A DNA stretch of 64,000 nt from Amycolatopsis echigonensis (GTDB lineage Bacteria; Actinomycetota; Actinomycetes; Mycobacteriales; Pseudonocardiaceae), in NCBI RefSeq assembly GCF_014174495.1, contig NZ_JACJHR010000015.1:62001-126000 (forward strand), in the 5' to 3' direction. Shown here piece by piece: positions 20,101 through 27,923 of this stretch. Position 1 is the stretch's first letter. Every line of letters starts with the position of its first letter. The position numbers were made by a program, and so were the translations under genes. The notes beneath the pieces are model-generated. The model was not told the origin of the DNA and ran no database searches. It worked only from the letters and a program-made list of their open reading frames with translations.

Positions 20101-21076
20101 CGACGGACGGATGCGGCCGCGGATCCCGCCGGACGGCGAATGGTCGGTGCACCGCCCGGACGGCACGTCGCACCACGTCGGCGACGACGGGTTCGCCCCG
20201 GACGGCAAGCACCACGACCCGCACGACATCGACGCGGACAGCGCCGTCGACCGCGGACAGCCGCCGTTCAACCAGGAACAGCGGGACCAGGACGTGCGCG
20301 ACCTCCGGCAGGAGAACCGCGACCGCCGGGCCGAGGGTCTCGACGGCGTGCGAGAGCTCAACGGCAACCGCAACCCGCTCACCGACGACGTGCGCCGTCC
20401 GCACGAACGGGCCCTCACCACGGCGAGGTTCCGCGACGCGAACGGCGAAACTGTCGATCTCTACAGTTTCAGTGGGAAGAGCCACGACTGGACGCCGGCG
20501 AAGGACGGCCCCGAGTGGCCCAAGTCCGAGCGGCTGTTCGGCACCAAGGACGCCGGTCCGTACCGGCCCGAACTCGGCATGCCCGACCCTGAGGGCAAGT
20601 TCGGCCGCACCCACGACTCGGAGCCGAAACTGCTCGAAGAAATGGTGCGGCACAATTTCGCGTCCCGTTCCGGTCTCGGCCGCGGCGAAATCGACGACAT
20701 CGTCAAGAAGGAAATCGAAAAATCCCGGCGCGAGGAAGCCGCGTACCTCAAGAACAACAACGAAAACATGTACCGCGAAGGACTTCGCGGCGACACAGCG
20801 CGAGCCCGGGACCGAATGGACGGCGCCCTCGAGGAAATCAACCGGCGCGGCGCGGAACGCGCGCACCAAACCGGGCAGACCTATACGCCGGTCACGCGCG
20901 AGGACATCAGCGGCGACCTGCGGATGGTCGTGGACCTGCCGTCCGCCAAGCGGGACATGATTCCGAACGAGTACCAGATCTGCGACTCCTGTACCGATGT
21001 TATCCTGCAGTACAAGCAGCTTTTCCCGAATGTCCGGGTCGAGGTCGTCAACCTCGCCGGTGAAAGGTTGATGTGA
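17174..21076 (+). CDS. WXG-headed polymorphic toxin with clan-CD-like protease module and C-terminal deaminase domain
   Basis: 1300 residues in four parts. (1) About 1-290: helical N-terminus with a WXG hairpin (W138-K-G140 in TAEWKGDGADAYRKSAAE) and hydrophobic stretches. (2) About 290-880: very long Ser/Pro/Gly/Asp-rich spacer. (3) About 885-990: VDVHV (His894) and IRLIGCDAGSNDFAHRLSREL (Cys933) then TEVLAPSKPAW, a module common before toxin tips and resembling a clan CD (C80-like) His/Cys autoprotease. (4) About 1090-1300: toxin tip with HDSEPKLLEEM (Glu1150) and Cys1270-D-S-Cys1273 followed by LQYKQLFPNVRVEV, matching the BURPS668_1122 type of nucleic-acid deaminases. Probable ESX export, proteolytic release, base deamination in a rival cell. 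Immunity gene follows directly. Domain boundaries are by eye. Confidence 0.83.
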   Translation: MADANPLVAESKKDGDGPGPFTEGNGDYGYATGINIAESATDAFKGIADGDWVSGGLGVASLAGEIAGAAIDPFGYLMSSVASFLMEHVQPLKDMLDSVAGNPPVIQSYADTWGNVAKSLQERQKDLENAVKTGTAEWKGDGADAYRKSAAEAAEAIGGAATVASAIGTVTMIMGQVVAFVRGLVRQLIADLVGKLISWVMEEVFSLGFGTPLVVAQAVTAISKWGEKISELLTKLCETMRRVSPLLGKLAEVFTKIIKVLGKLAGKATGLDVISTKNIKAGGFFHRGGSGGGAGGSGGGPHGGSGEGDVDPGSPAGSRRSHGSEDPESGEGPNGSHDGSDSSDSPDDHPGDSGGPNGSDSPSSDSPSSPGSPSSLTDDLGPSTIDTATSSPRRVSDSLGGSHTDSSPSTLAGDSSPTSGGGSDSPDSSYLPQSSPHSDAPSSVSAPPSTPHSSGSSSPGGGTHTGGDEPSPPHASSNDSTSASGYAPPRTDAPAPESAPPQHLRSNDGGGSAPNQSPAGGGFPQQGGGGGPTNAPAGGGGPAPRPSGGGWTGTPGTRAPEAAPNRVPDSGPSGRRPSSSPSPADSGGPSRTPDRSGPGPQRPSDGGSSTPSQRGGDGAPAPQRPSDGGSTPNRTGDSAPQRPGGGGSSPQRPADSSSGGPQRPGDGGDIGQPKRPGTEPGLGRTEPAPASGGGSPASGNRGSGDAPPAAAAVATGPGGGQRGAGRPDGSSEPVARGGARTDAPPAKPGDSPQRTGKESPAQNGKPNADESGNPKDGAKPGKPKDGAPEKKPGQHNDAESKPGNDKPDHKPDHADPKHQDPKRPDSDGSDHHDNSGHDGAPPHHDEPLSPDEVNHRHAEDTPAGSSYHRGDPELGDLPHRVQPDPDGRYTVDVHVTADGHARIGDRRYTPEEFADILRRNGNYDGRPIRLIGCDAGSNDFAHRLSRELDTEVLAPSKPAWTDSHGRVFSSDYEIGPDGRMRPRIPPDGEWSVHRPDGTSHHVGDDGFAPDGKHHDPHDIDADSAVDRGQPPFNQEQRDQDVRDLRQENRDRRAEGLDGVRELNGNRNPLTDDVRRPHERALTTARFRDANGETVDLYSFSGKSHDWTPAKDGPEWPKSERLFGTKDAGPYRPELGMPDPEGKFGRTHDSEPKLLEEMVRHNFASRSGLGRGEIDDIVKKEIEKSRREEAAYLKNNNENMYREGLRGDTARARDRMDGALEEINRRGAERAHQTGQTYTPVTREDISGDLRMVVDLPSAKRDMIPNEYQICDSCTDVILQYKQLFPNVRVEVVNLAGERLM

Positions 21077-21633
21077 TGACGGCGTCTGCGGGCGACGGCG
21101 CGGAACTGGTTCGCGCGATCTTCGCCGGTGCGGTCGAAGCCGGTTTGCGCGCGGAATCGGTGCGCGGCGCATCCGATGCCGAGATCGACGCGATGGCGGA
21201 AGACCAGCGCGCCCGGGCCGTGCCCGCCGCCGCCAGGGAAGTGCTGCGCCTCATCGGCACGACGCACGGCCTGTGGCTGCCCGGCAGTTCGCTGGGCGTG
21301 CACGCGGTGCGCGGCGAGGCCAAGAACCACGCCGCCGCCACCGCGAACGCGCAGAACGCCGAACTGTCCGATGTGGACGGCGCACTGGTGCTGGCCGCGC
21401 ACGGCGGGTACACCTACCACGTGGTCGACGGGGCCAACGCCGACCAGGACGACCCGCCGGTCTGGCTGGTCACCGAGGACGAGCCCGCGCGCGTCGCCTG
21501 GACTTCGGTCAGCGCGTGGTTCAAGGCCATCACACCGGACGTCGAGCGTTACCGGGAGCGACTGGAGATCATGCGCGAGACCGGGTCCGACTTCCTGCCG
21601 CCGTGGGCGCAGGACATCGTCCTCGGCGAATGA
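21076..21633 (+). CDS. SUKH (SMI1/KNR4)-like immunity protein
   Basis: 185 residues, no signal peptide. The central part has the SUKH look: VLRLIGTTHGLWLPGSSLGV, GALVLAAHGGYTYHVVDGAN, DDPPVWLVTEDE, VAWTSVSAWFKAI, where Gly/Trp/Phe-rich strands recur in superfamily members. SUKH proteins are the commonest immunity proteins in polymorphic-toxin loci, including those with deaminase tips. ATG 21076 shares a base with the toxin stop (TGATG); the GTG at 21073 is an in-frame alternative. Position and coupling make this the first candidate for neutralising the deaminase. It could instead belong to a generic ESX accessory family. Confidence 0.72.
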   Translation: MTASAGDGAELVRAIFAGAVEAGLRAESVRGASDAEIDAMAEDQRARAVPAAAREVLRLIGTTHGLWLPGSSLGVHAVRGEAKNHAAATANAQNAELSDVDGALVLAAHGGYTYHVVDGANADQDDPPVWLVTEDEPARVAWTSVSAWFKAITPDVERYRERLEIMRETGSDFLPPWAQDIVLGE

Positions 21634-21786
21634 CTGTGCCGACGTCCTGTGTCGCGCCGCCGGTCCGGACGGTCGCGGTGACGTTCGACGCGCAGTACGG
21701 TTGGCCACCGACCGGCCTGCTCGCGGGAACTCCGCGGAACGGTTGATCGAAATGACGCGTTCGCCCGGCGAGGAGCCACTGAACTC

Positions 21787-23487
21787 ATGACCCGGCCACC
21801 GGTGCCGCTCACCGCTGCTCAGCAGCAGGAGCTCGTCCAGCAGATCGGCCAGGCGGCCGCGGCCGCGTTGCCCGCGGGCTGGCAGCAGCTGCAGGTCGTC
21901 TGCCGCGCCGCGGGACGGCACGTCGAAGTCGACGTCACCGTGCTCGCCCCGGACAACCGGACCTACCCGGTCCAGCCGCATCCGGAGTTGCCGCGGCTGT
22001 TCGGCGTGCTGCGCACCGGCATGTACCAGCCGGGTCGCGGCACGTGGCTGACCGCGACGCTGGTGTTCTCGCCGCAGCGGCCGCCGTACACGGACTATCA
22101 GCCGGACGTCGAACCGCGGTGGCGGCAGATGCCTCCGCCGATCGGCTTCCAGGACGAGCTGCGGTTCTTCCCGCGCGAGGACCGGTTCATTCCGCCGTGG
22201 CTGCGGCAGCGGGCTGGCGCGGTTCCTCCGCCGGGGGCTGCTCCTGGACAGCCGGTTCCTGGTGCGAGCCCCGCGGCACCTCCGCCGGTTCCTGGTGCGA
22301 GCCCTGCGACGCCTCCGCCGGTGCCGGGCTCGGGGCAGGTGCCGCCGCCGTTGCCGGGCGCGGAGAACCCGCCGTCCTCGGCTGGGCCTGCCACATCGCC
22401 GGAGCAGGCCTCGGACGCTGTTCCGGCTCTCCCCGTCGACGAGCCGGGGTCGCCTCCGCCCCTGCCCACCACTCCTCCGCCGCTGCCCGACCTCGACCAG
22501 GCCGCGTCGGCCTCGGCTGGCGACGAGGCGCAATCAGAGCCCAGTGAAGCCGCTGCGGCAGAGATCGCTCCCGAGAGTTCCGGGGCGGAAGAGGTTCCCG
22601 CAGAAGCACAACCGGCCGCGCCTGAACCGGAAACCGTTGTCTCCGAAGAGGATTCAGCGAGCGAGGCTGTCGAGCCGCGTACTCCGCGCGTGTACGACGG
22701 GTTCGACGAGGCGGGGAAACCGGTCGTCGAACGGGAAACGTTGTCGCCGGAGGAGCGCGAGCGAGTTCTCGCCTATCTTGACAGCGCGCCGGTCATCCTG
22801 GCGTCCCGCAGCAAAGACACCGACGCTTTCGATCCGTCCCGCACGGACGCCGTCCCGCTGAACTTCCGGACCGACGGCCGCTGGGTGTGGCCCGGCGCGG
22901 TCGCCTATTACCTGCGTGAGCACGGGATTTCGCCGGATCCGGAACTGGTCGAGCACATCCGGACGGCCGGGTACGCCGTGCCGGAGGTCGACGAGGCGAC
23001 GCAGGCGCGGATGCTCGCGGCGATGACCAGACCGCCTGCCGAGGAGAGCCGTCCCCGCGAGGCGGACCCGAAGGATCCAGAGCAGTTGCTGAGCGAGATC
23101 TCGGCGGCACTCGTCGCGGCGGCTCCGCAGGGATGGCAGCGGATCGTCTTCGACTTCATGGCGCTGGGCAGGCACGCGAACCTCGCGTGCGGCGCGCGGA
23201 TGGCGGACGGGAGCACGCAGCAGGTTTCCGTTTCGCGGGAACTGTCGAGGCCGTTGGCTGAACTGCGGCGCAGCAAGTACGTCCAAGGCCGGGGCACCTG
23301 GTACACGCTCTCGCTGGTCATCGACCCGCCGTCGAACTACCAGGCCAGCTTCAACGAGGACGACGAACCGGCCTTCCACACGCCGCCCCGCCCCGAGGAT
23401 TACGCGCTGGACCAGGAACTCTACCCGCGCGACGAGGACTACCTCCCGCCGTGGTTCAGCGCCCGGCTGCCGGACAGTCCACAGTAG
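21787..23487 (+). CDS. Double YezG-like (DUF600) immunity protein with central TNT-associated-type domain
   Basis: 566 residues built as A-linker-B-A'. Domain A (about 1-135) and A' (about 430-566) are tandem paralogues: RGTWLTATLVFSPQ versus RGTWYTLSLVIDPPSN, and FPREDRFIPPWL versus YPRDEDYLPPWF, which is the YezG/DUF600 immunity fold. Between them are a Pro/Glu-rich linker and domain B (TLSPEERERVLAYLDSAPVIL, RTDGRWVWPGAVAYYLREHGISPDPEL), a module I associate with proteins of NAD-glycohydrolase (TNT-type) toxin loci. No toxin residues are evident. Starts 153 nt after the SUKH-like gene; ends 5 nt from the convergent ilvA. Confidence 0.7.
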   Translation: MTRPPVPLTAAQQQELVQQIGQAAAAALPAGWQQLQVVCRAAGRHVEVDVTVLAPDNRTYPVQPHPELPRLFGVLRTGMYQPGRGTWLTATLVFSPQRPPYTDYQPDVEPRWRQMPPPIGFQDELRFFPREDRFIPPWLRQRAGAVPPPGAAPGQPVPGASPAAPPPVPGASPATPPPVPGSGQVPPPLPGAENPPSSAGPATSPEQASDAVPALPVDEPGSPPPLPTTPPPLPDLDQAASASAGDEAQSEPSEAAAAEIAPESSGAEEVPAEAQPAAPEPETVVSEEDSASEAVEPRTPRVYDGFDEAGKPVVERETLSPEERERVLAYLDSAPVILASRSKDTDAFDPSRTDAVPLNFRTDGRWVWPGAVAYYLREHGISPDPELVEHIRTAGYAVPEVDEATQARMLAAMTRPPAEESRPREADPKDPEQLLSEISAALVAAAPQGWQRIVFDFMALGRHANLACGARMADGSTQQVSVSRELSRPLAELRRSKYVQGRGTWYTLSLVIDPPSNYQASFNEDDEPAFHTPPRPEDYALDQELYPRDEDYLPPWFSARLPDSPQ

Positions 23488-23492
23488 ACTCT

Positions 23493-24698
23493 TCAGCTGA
23501 CGATCGTGAACCCGGCGTCGGCGAGGGCCGCCTCGACCTCCTTGCAGTGTTCCGGGCCGCGGGTTTCCAGGGCGAGGGCGACGTCGACCTCGCCGAGAGC
23601 GAGGCTGCCGGAGATGCGGGAGTGCTCGACGTCGAGGACGTTCGCGCCCAGGTCTTTGACACACGACAGGACCGAAACCAGCGAGCCCGGCCGGTCCGGC
23701 ACGCGCAGGTGCAGCTTCAGGTAGCGGCCGCCAGCGGTCATGCCGTGCTGGATGATCTGCTGCAGCAGCACGGGATCCACGTTGCCGCCGGAGAGGATCG
23801 CCACCACCGGCGGTTCGAAAGCGCCGGGGTGTTGCAGGAGCGCGGCCACTGCCGCGGCACCGGCCGGTTCCACGACCAGCTTTCGCCGTTCCAGGCACAG
23901 CAATACGGCGCGCGAGAGGGATTCCTCGGTGACTGTCACGACGTCGTCGACCAACGACTGAATGTGCGCGTAGCTGATCTTGCCCGGCTCGCCGACGGCG
24001 ATCCCGTCCGCCATCGTGTGCACCTCGCGCAGCCGGACCGGCGCACCGGCCGCGAGCGAAGGCGGGTACGCGGCGGCGTCCTCGGCCTGGACGCCGATCA
24101 CCCGGATCTCCGGATGCGCCGCCTTCACCGCCGCCGCGACGCCGCCGACCAGCCCGCCGCCGCCCGTCGGCACGAGGATTGTTTTCACCCCCGGCACCTG
24201 TTCGAGAATCTCCAGGCCGACGGTGCCCTGACCGGCGATGACATCAACGTGGTCGAAGGGGTGGATGAAGACCGCGCCGGTGCGCTCCGAGAACGCGATG
24301 GCCTCGGCGAGGGTTTCGTCGACGACAGCACCGTGGAGGTGAACCTCCGCGCCGTAACCGCGAGTCGCGGCGAGTTTCGGCAGCGGAGCGCGCAGCGGCA
24401 TGAAGACGGTCGAGGAAATGCCGAGCAGCGACGAGGCCAGCGCGACCCCCTGCGCGTGGTTGCCGGCACTGGCCGCGACGACCCCGCGGGCGCGCTCCTC
24501 GGCGGTCAGGCCGTGAATGCGGGTGTAGGCGCCGCGGATCTTGAAGGAACCGGTGCGCTGCAGGTTCTCGCACTTGAGGTGCACCGGGCCGCCGTGCAGC
24601 CGGTGCAGGTCGCGGGCGTGCTCCATCGGCGTGACGCGGGTGATGCCCTCGAGAAGCTTCCGAGCTTCCTGGATGCGCTCGACGCTGACCAGTTCCAT
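23493..24698 (-). CDS. ilvA: Threonine ammonia-lyase (threonine dehydratase)
   Basis: PLP enzyme converting threonine to 2-oxobutanoate and ammonia, the first step towards isoleucine. 401 residues. CENLQRTGSFKIRGAY carries the PLP lysine, ASAGNHAQGVALA the phosphate/substrate loop, and VPTGGGGLVGGVAAAVK the glycine-rich PLP-phosphate site. A C-terminal ACT-type domain (RVPDRPGSLVSVLSCVKDLGA, VDVALALETRGPEHCKEV) suggests allosteric control. One ACT domain and this length fit the short form of the enzyme. ATG 24698 is set by homology; its ribosome site is weak. Confidence 0.9.
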   Translation of the reverse strand: MELVSVERIQEARKLLEGITRVTPMEHARDLHRLHGGPVHLKCENLQRTGSFKIRGAYTRIHGLTAEERARGVVAASAGNHAQGVALASSLLGISSTVFMPLRAPLPKLAATRGYGAEVHLHGAVVDETLAEAIAFSERTGAVFIHPFDHVDVIAGQGTVGLEILEQVPGVKTILVPTGGGGLVGGVAAAVKAAHPEIRVIGVQAEDAAAYPPSLAAGAPVRLREVHTMADGIAVGEPGKISYAHIQSLVDDVVTVTEESLSRAVLLCLERRKLVVEPAGAAAVAALLQHPGAFEPPVVAILSGGNVDPVLLQQIIQHGMTAGGRYLKLHLRVPDRPGSLVSVLSCVKDLGANVLDVEHSRISGSLALGEVDVALALETRGPEHCKEVEAALADAGFTIVS

Positions 24699-24793
24699 GG
24701 CGCCGATGATGCCACCGACGGACGGCCGGGGTGCGCCGCCCGCCGGACCGGTACCCTGATAACGGCAGCCACACATGATCAGGGAGTGCGACC

Positions 24794-25057
24794 ATGGCAC
24801 GCGCGCAGCACGGGACCACCGCACGGGCGAAGTCCCGCACCGGTCTGCTGCCGCTCGCCGCGGGAATTCTGTCCGCCGTGGCCCTCGCCGGAGCCGCCTT
24901 CGCGACCGTCGAGGCGGCCGCCTGCACCGGCCCCGCCCAGTACATCCGGCACGACAACCACATCGAACTGATCGGCGGCTGCATCAGCGGCAGCGAACTC
25001 CCGGCGACGACCGGGACCCGATCGTCCAACGCGCTCCCGGAGAACAGCAAACCCTGA
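24794..25057 (+). CDS. Small secreted protein of unknown function
   Basis: 87 residues with a twin-basic N-terminus and a clear signal peptide (TGLLPLAAGILSAVALAGAAFA, predicted cleavage near VEA-AACT), leaving a mature peptide of about 45 residues with two Cys (ACTGPAQYIRHDNHIELIGG, then CISGS) that could form one disulfide. AGGGAG stands 7 nt before ATG 24794. Divergent from ilvA. Family not recognised. Confidence 0.65.
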   Translation: MARAQHGTTARAKSRTGLLPLAAGILSAVALAGAAFATVEAAACTGPAQYIRHDNHIELIGGCISGSELPATTGTRSSNALPENSKP

Positions 25058-25249
25058 GCGGCGCTGGGCCGTTGGGCGGCAAGGGGTTTCGGCGAGTTCG
25101 GTCGGGGAAACGGTTCGCCGGGTGGCCGATTATGCTGGATTCGAGCCGCTGGGGTGCCTTCGGCTGAAGCACTGGATCCGATGCGCCGGACGGCTCTGAC
25201 CAGGGAAGCTCGGAACTTCGTAACGCTGAACGGCTGCGTGGCTTCAGCT

Positions 25250-25870
25250 CGAGTCCAAAGCCGCGAGCGCTAGCCAGACCAATTCGATCCTCAGCGCGAA
25301 GTCCGCACCACCCGAGCTGAAAATCGGCCCCAGCCGACGCCGCCCGGCAGATTCCCGCTGCCGAGGCCGCCCAGCAACGACTGCACGCGGCCAGCTCGCT
25401 AGCTTCCGCACGCGATCACACCGGCCGGGCCGACCCGCCTCAATCGGCAAGCCGCCTCACCACTGAAGCAGCCAGCACACCAACCACGCCAAATCGACCC
25501 CAGCACGAAACCCACACCCGAATCGGCCCAGCCGGGCAACCCCGCCAACGCCGCCGGGCAAATTCACACCCGTCCAGCTCGGAAGCACCCATACGCGATC
25601 ACACAGCCCGGGCCGACCCGCCTCAATCGGCAAGCCGCCTCACCACTAAAGCTGCCAGCACACCAACCACGCCAAATCGACCCCAGCACGAAACCCGCAC
25701 CGGAAATCGGCCCCAGCTGAGCAAACCTGGCGACACCGCCGGACGGATTCCCACCCGTCCAGCTCGGAAGCTCCGGCAAGCGCGCACCCCGGCCGTACCC
25801 ACTCGGCTCAGGGAGAGGCAGCGCCTCACCAACGCGAGGGCAAGATCGACCCGCCGGCTCCTCCCGGCGG
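25250..25870. repeat. Degenerate tandem repeat, unit about 183 bp, no gene
   Basis: The gene-free stretch 25058-25913 is mostly a decayed tandem array. The clearest pair is 25410-25532 and 25593-25717 (offset 183 bp), both beginning ACGCGATCACAC and sharing GGGCCGACCCGCCTCAATCG and CACCAACCACGCCAAATCGA. A more diverged copy lies to the left (from about 25265, ACCAATTCGATCCTCAGCGC) and a partial one to the right (from 25741, CACCCGTCCAGCTCGGAAGC). The intervening codons show no coding bias I trust, and reverse-strand frames here merely repeat the same peptide. Confidence 0.75.
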
Positions 25871-25913
25871 TGATGGGACTCCGGAAACCAACGGCCCCAT
25901 CACCAAGCCGGGG

Positions 25914-27071
25914 TCAGCCCAGCGCCTGGGTAAGGTCCGCCACCAAATCGCGGCCGTCTTCGATGCCTACCGACAGGCGGATCAGGTCCTCCGGGACTTC
26001 CAGCGTCGAGCCCGCCGTCGAGGCGTGCGTCATTTTGCCTGGATGCTCGATCAGGCTTTCGATGCCGCCGAGCGACTCCGCCAGTACGAACAGCTTCGTG
26101 CGGGACGCGACTTCCAGCGCCGCCTTCTCGCCGCCGGCTACGCGGAACGACACCATTCCGCCGAAGCGGCGCATCTGCTTCGCCGCTACCTCGTGGCCGG
26201 GGTGCTCCGGCAGGCCGGGGTAGTAGACCTTGGTGACCTTCGGGTGCTTAGCCAGGGTGCGGGCGACCAGATCCGCGTTGTCGCTGTGCCGCTCCATCCG
26301 CAGGGCCAGCGTCTTGAGACCGCGCAGGGTCAGCCACGCATCGAACGGACCGGGGACGGCACCGGCGGCGTTGCGCAGGTAGAAGAGCTGCTCGCGCAGT
26401 TCGTCCTCGTTGGTGACGACCGCACCGCCGACGACGTCCGAGTGGCCGCCCAGGTACTTGGTGGTCGAGTGCACCACGATGTCCGCGCCGAGGGCCAGCG
26501 GGGTTTGCAGGTACGGCGTGGCGAAGGTGTTGTCCACGACCAGCCGCGCGCCCGCGTCGTGGGCGACACCGGCCAGCGCGGCGATGTCCGCGACGCCCAG
26601 CAGCGGGTTGGTCGGCGACTCGCACCAGATCAGCTTGGTCTCCGGGCGCATCGCGGCCCGGACCTCGTCGATGCGGCTCAGGTCGGCGACCGTGTGCTCG
26701 ACGCCCCACAGGCTGAGCACCTTGTCGATCAGCCGGAACGTGCCGCCGTACGCGTCGTTGCCCAGGACCAGGTGATCGCCGGGGCGCAGGACCGTGCGCA
26801 GCACCGCGTCGGACGCGGCCATGCCGGACGCGAACGCCAGCGTGTGCCGGGCTCCTTCGAGCGACGCGAGGGCATCCTCCAGCGCGGTCCGCGTGGGGTT
26901 CGCGGTGCGCGAGTACTCGTAGCCGCCCTCGCGGGTACCGCCTACGCCGTCCTGCGCGTACGTGGACGTTTGGTAAATCGGCACGATGACCGCACCCGTG
27001 CGGGGATCGGGCTGCTGCCCGGCGTGGATCGCGCGTGTTTCAAAACCCAGGACGGAGTAGTCGTCGGCCAT
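25914..27071 (-). CDS. metB: Cystathionine gamma-synthase/gamma-lyase family enzyme
   Basis: PLP enzyme of the Cys/Met metabolism family, 385 residues, joining O-acyl-homoserine and cysteine to cystathionine. Seen: GFETRAIHAGQQPDPRTGAV, YSRTANPTRTALEDALASLE, the PLP-lysine segment VVHSTTKYLGGHSDVVGG, and the C-terminal FVLAESLGGIESLIEHPGKM. Start ATG 27071 (MADDYSVLG). With cbs 3.2 kb downstream it forms the metB-cbs pair of the mycobacterial Rv1079-Rv1077 region. Sequence alone does not separate synthase from lyase activity. Confidence 0.92.
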   Translation of the reverse strand: MADDYSVLGFETRAIHAGQQPDPRTGAVIVPIYQTSTYAQDGVGGTREGGYEYSRTANPTRTALEDALASLEGARHTLAFASGMAASDAVLRTVLRPGDHLVLGNDAYGGTFRLIDKVLSLWGVEHTVADLSRIDEVRAAMRPETKLIWCESPTNPLLGVADIAALAGVAHDAGARLVVDNTFATPYLQTPLALGADIVVHSTTKYLGGHSDVVGGAVVTNEDELREQLFYLRNAAGAVPGPFDAWLTLRGLKTLALRMERHSDNADLVARTLAKHPKVTKVYYPGLPEHPGHEVAAKQMRRFGGMVSFRVAGGEKAALEVASRTKLFVLAESLGGIESLIEHPGKMTHASTAGSTLEVPEDLIRLSVGIEDGRDLVADLTQALG

Positions 27072-27173
27072 GGTTCCCAGGGTACGGGGCACCCCCGACA
27101 ATCCCATCAGATGGGAGGCAACTCACCATGCGGGAGGGCTGCCGGTACAAAACCCGCACCGGCAGCCCGTCGC

Positions 27174-27839
27174 TCACCAGCCCTGCGGCGCCGGGTAGCC
27201 GCCCTGCTGGGCCGGCGCACCCGGACGGTAGTTGACCCAGTCGGCGGTGGGCTTCACGATCGCCAGCACCAGCGTCGCGACCGGCGGGATCATCCCGACC
27301 AACGCACCGCCGATGCCCGCGCCGAGGATCTGCGCGCTGCTGCTGGTGTGGAGACTCGAGGTCATGGCCGACGCGGCGATGACCGACACGATTCCCAGCG
27401 CGATCGTCAGCCCGCAGCCGATGATCGTGCACAGCCGAGCGGCCGGCTTGTGCAGGAACAGGCCGATGCCGCCGAAGAACAGCAGGCCGACGAGGACCGC
27501 GTCGACGACCAGCGTCAGGTAGAACTGCCACATCGTCGTGTGGACGTTCGCGATCACCACGACCGAGGCGATCACGCCGATGATCGCGAAGATCCCGCCG
27601 AGAATCGCGAGAATCCCCGCGATGATCGCGGTCGCGCCGTTCGGTTTCTGCTGATACACGCCAGGCCCGCCCGGGTACGCCGGGTACTGCTGACCTGCGG
27701 CGGGCGGGGCGAACGGCTGCTGCGGCGCGCCCGGGTACGGCTGGGCCGGCGTCGGCTGGCTCGCCGGATACGGCTGCCCGGGGAACGGGCCGCTCTGCGG
27801 CTGCTGGGGCTGGCCCTGCGGGTTCTGGGGGTAAGTCAC
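27174..27839 (-). CDS. Pro-rich N-terminus membrane protein
   Basis: 221 residues: a Pro/Gln/Gly/Tyr-rich cytoplasmic N-terminus (about 65 residues, PYPGAPQQPFAPPAAGQQYP) then four hydrophobic segments (AIIAGILAILGGIFAIIGV, FYLTLVVDAVLVGLLFFGG, CTIIGCGLTIALGIVSVIA, ILGAGIGGALVGMIPPVATL). It occupies the position of the Pro-rich antigen gene between metB and cbs in mycobacteria but has no RDD-type motif. GTG 27839 has AGGA 8 nt upstream. Function unknown. Confidence 0.75.
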   Translation of the reverse strand: MTYPQNPQGQPQQPQSGPFPGQPYPASQPTPAQPYPGAPQQPFAPPAAGQQYPAYPGGPGVYQQKPNGATAIIAGILAILGGIFAIIGVIASVVVIANVHTTMWQFYLTLVVDAVLVGLLFFGGIGLFLHKPAARLCTIIGCGLTIALGIVSVIAASAMTSSLHTSSSAQILGAGIGGALVGMIPPVATLVLAIVKPTADWVNYRPGAPAQQGGYPAPQGW

Positions 27840-27923
27840 GGGGAGTCCTCGGTGCATCGGGCCCGCCGGGCGGCGGGTGGAGTGCTTGTATCGTGCCAGG
27901 TCCGCCCCGTTTTCGGGGCGGAA

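Noticed and set aside
22654..23898. Long minus-strand frame (414 codons) over the YezG protein
   Set aside because: It has no recognisable domain, overlaps two confident genes, and is typical antisense GC-rich read-through.
25564..25832. Short minus-strand peptides in the repeat region
   Set aside because: They reproduce the repeat itself; similar peptides appear in both overlapping frames, so coding is not supported.
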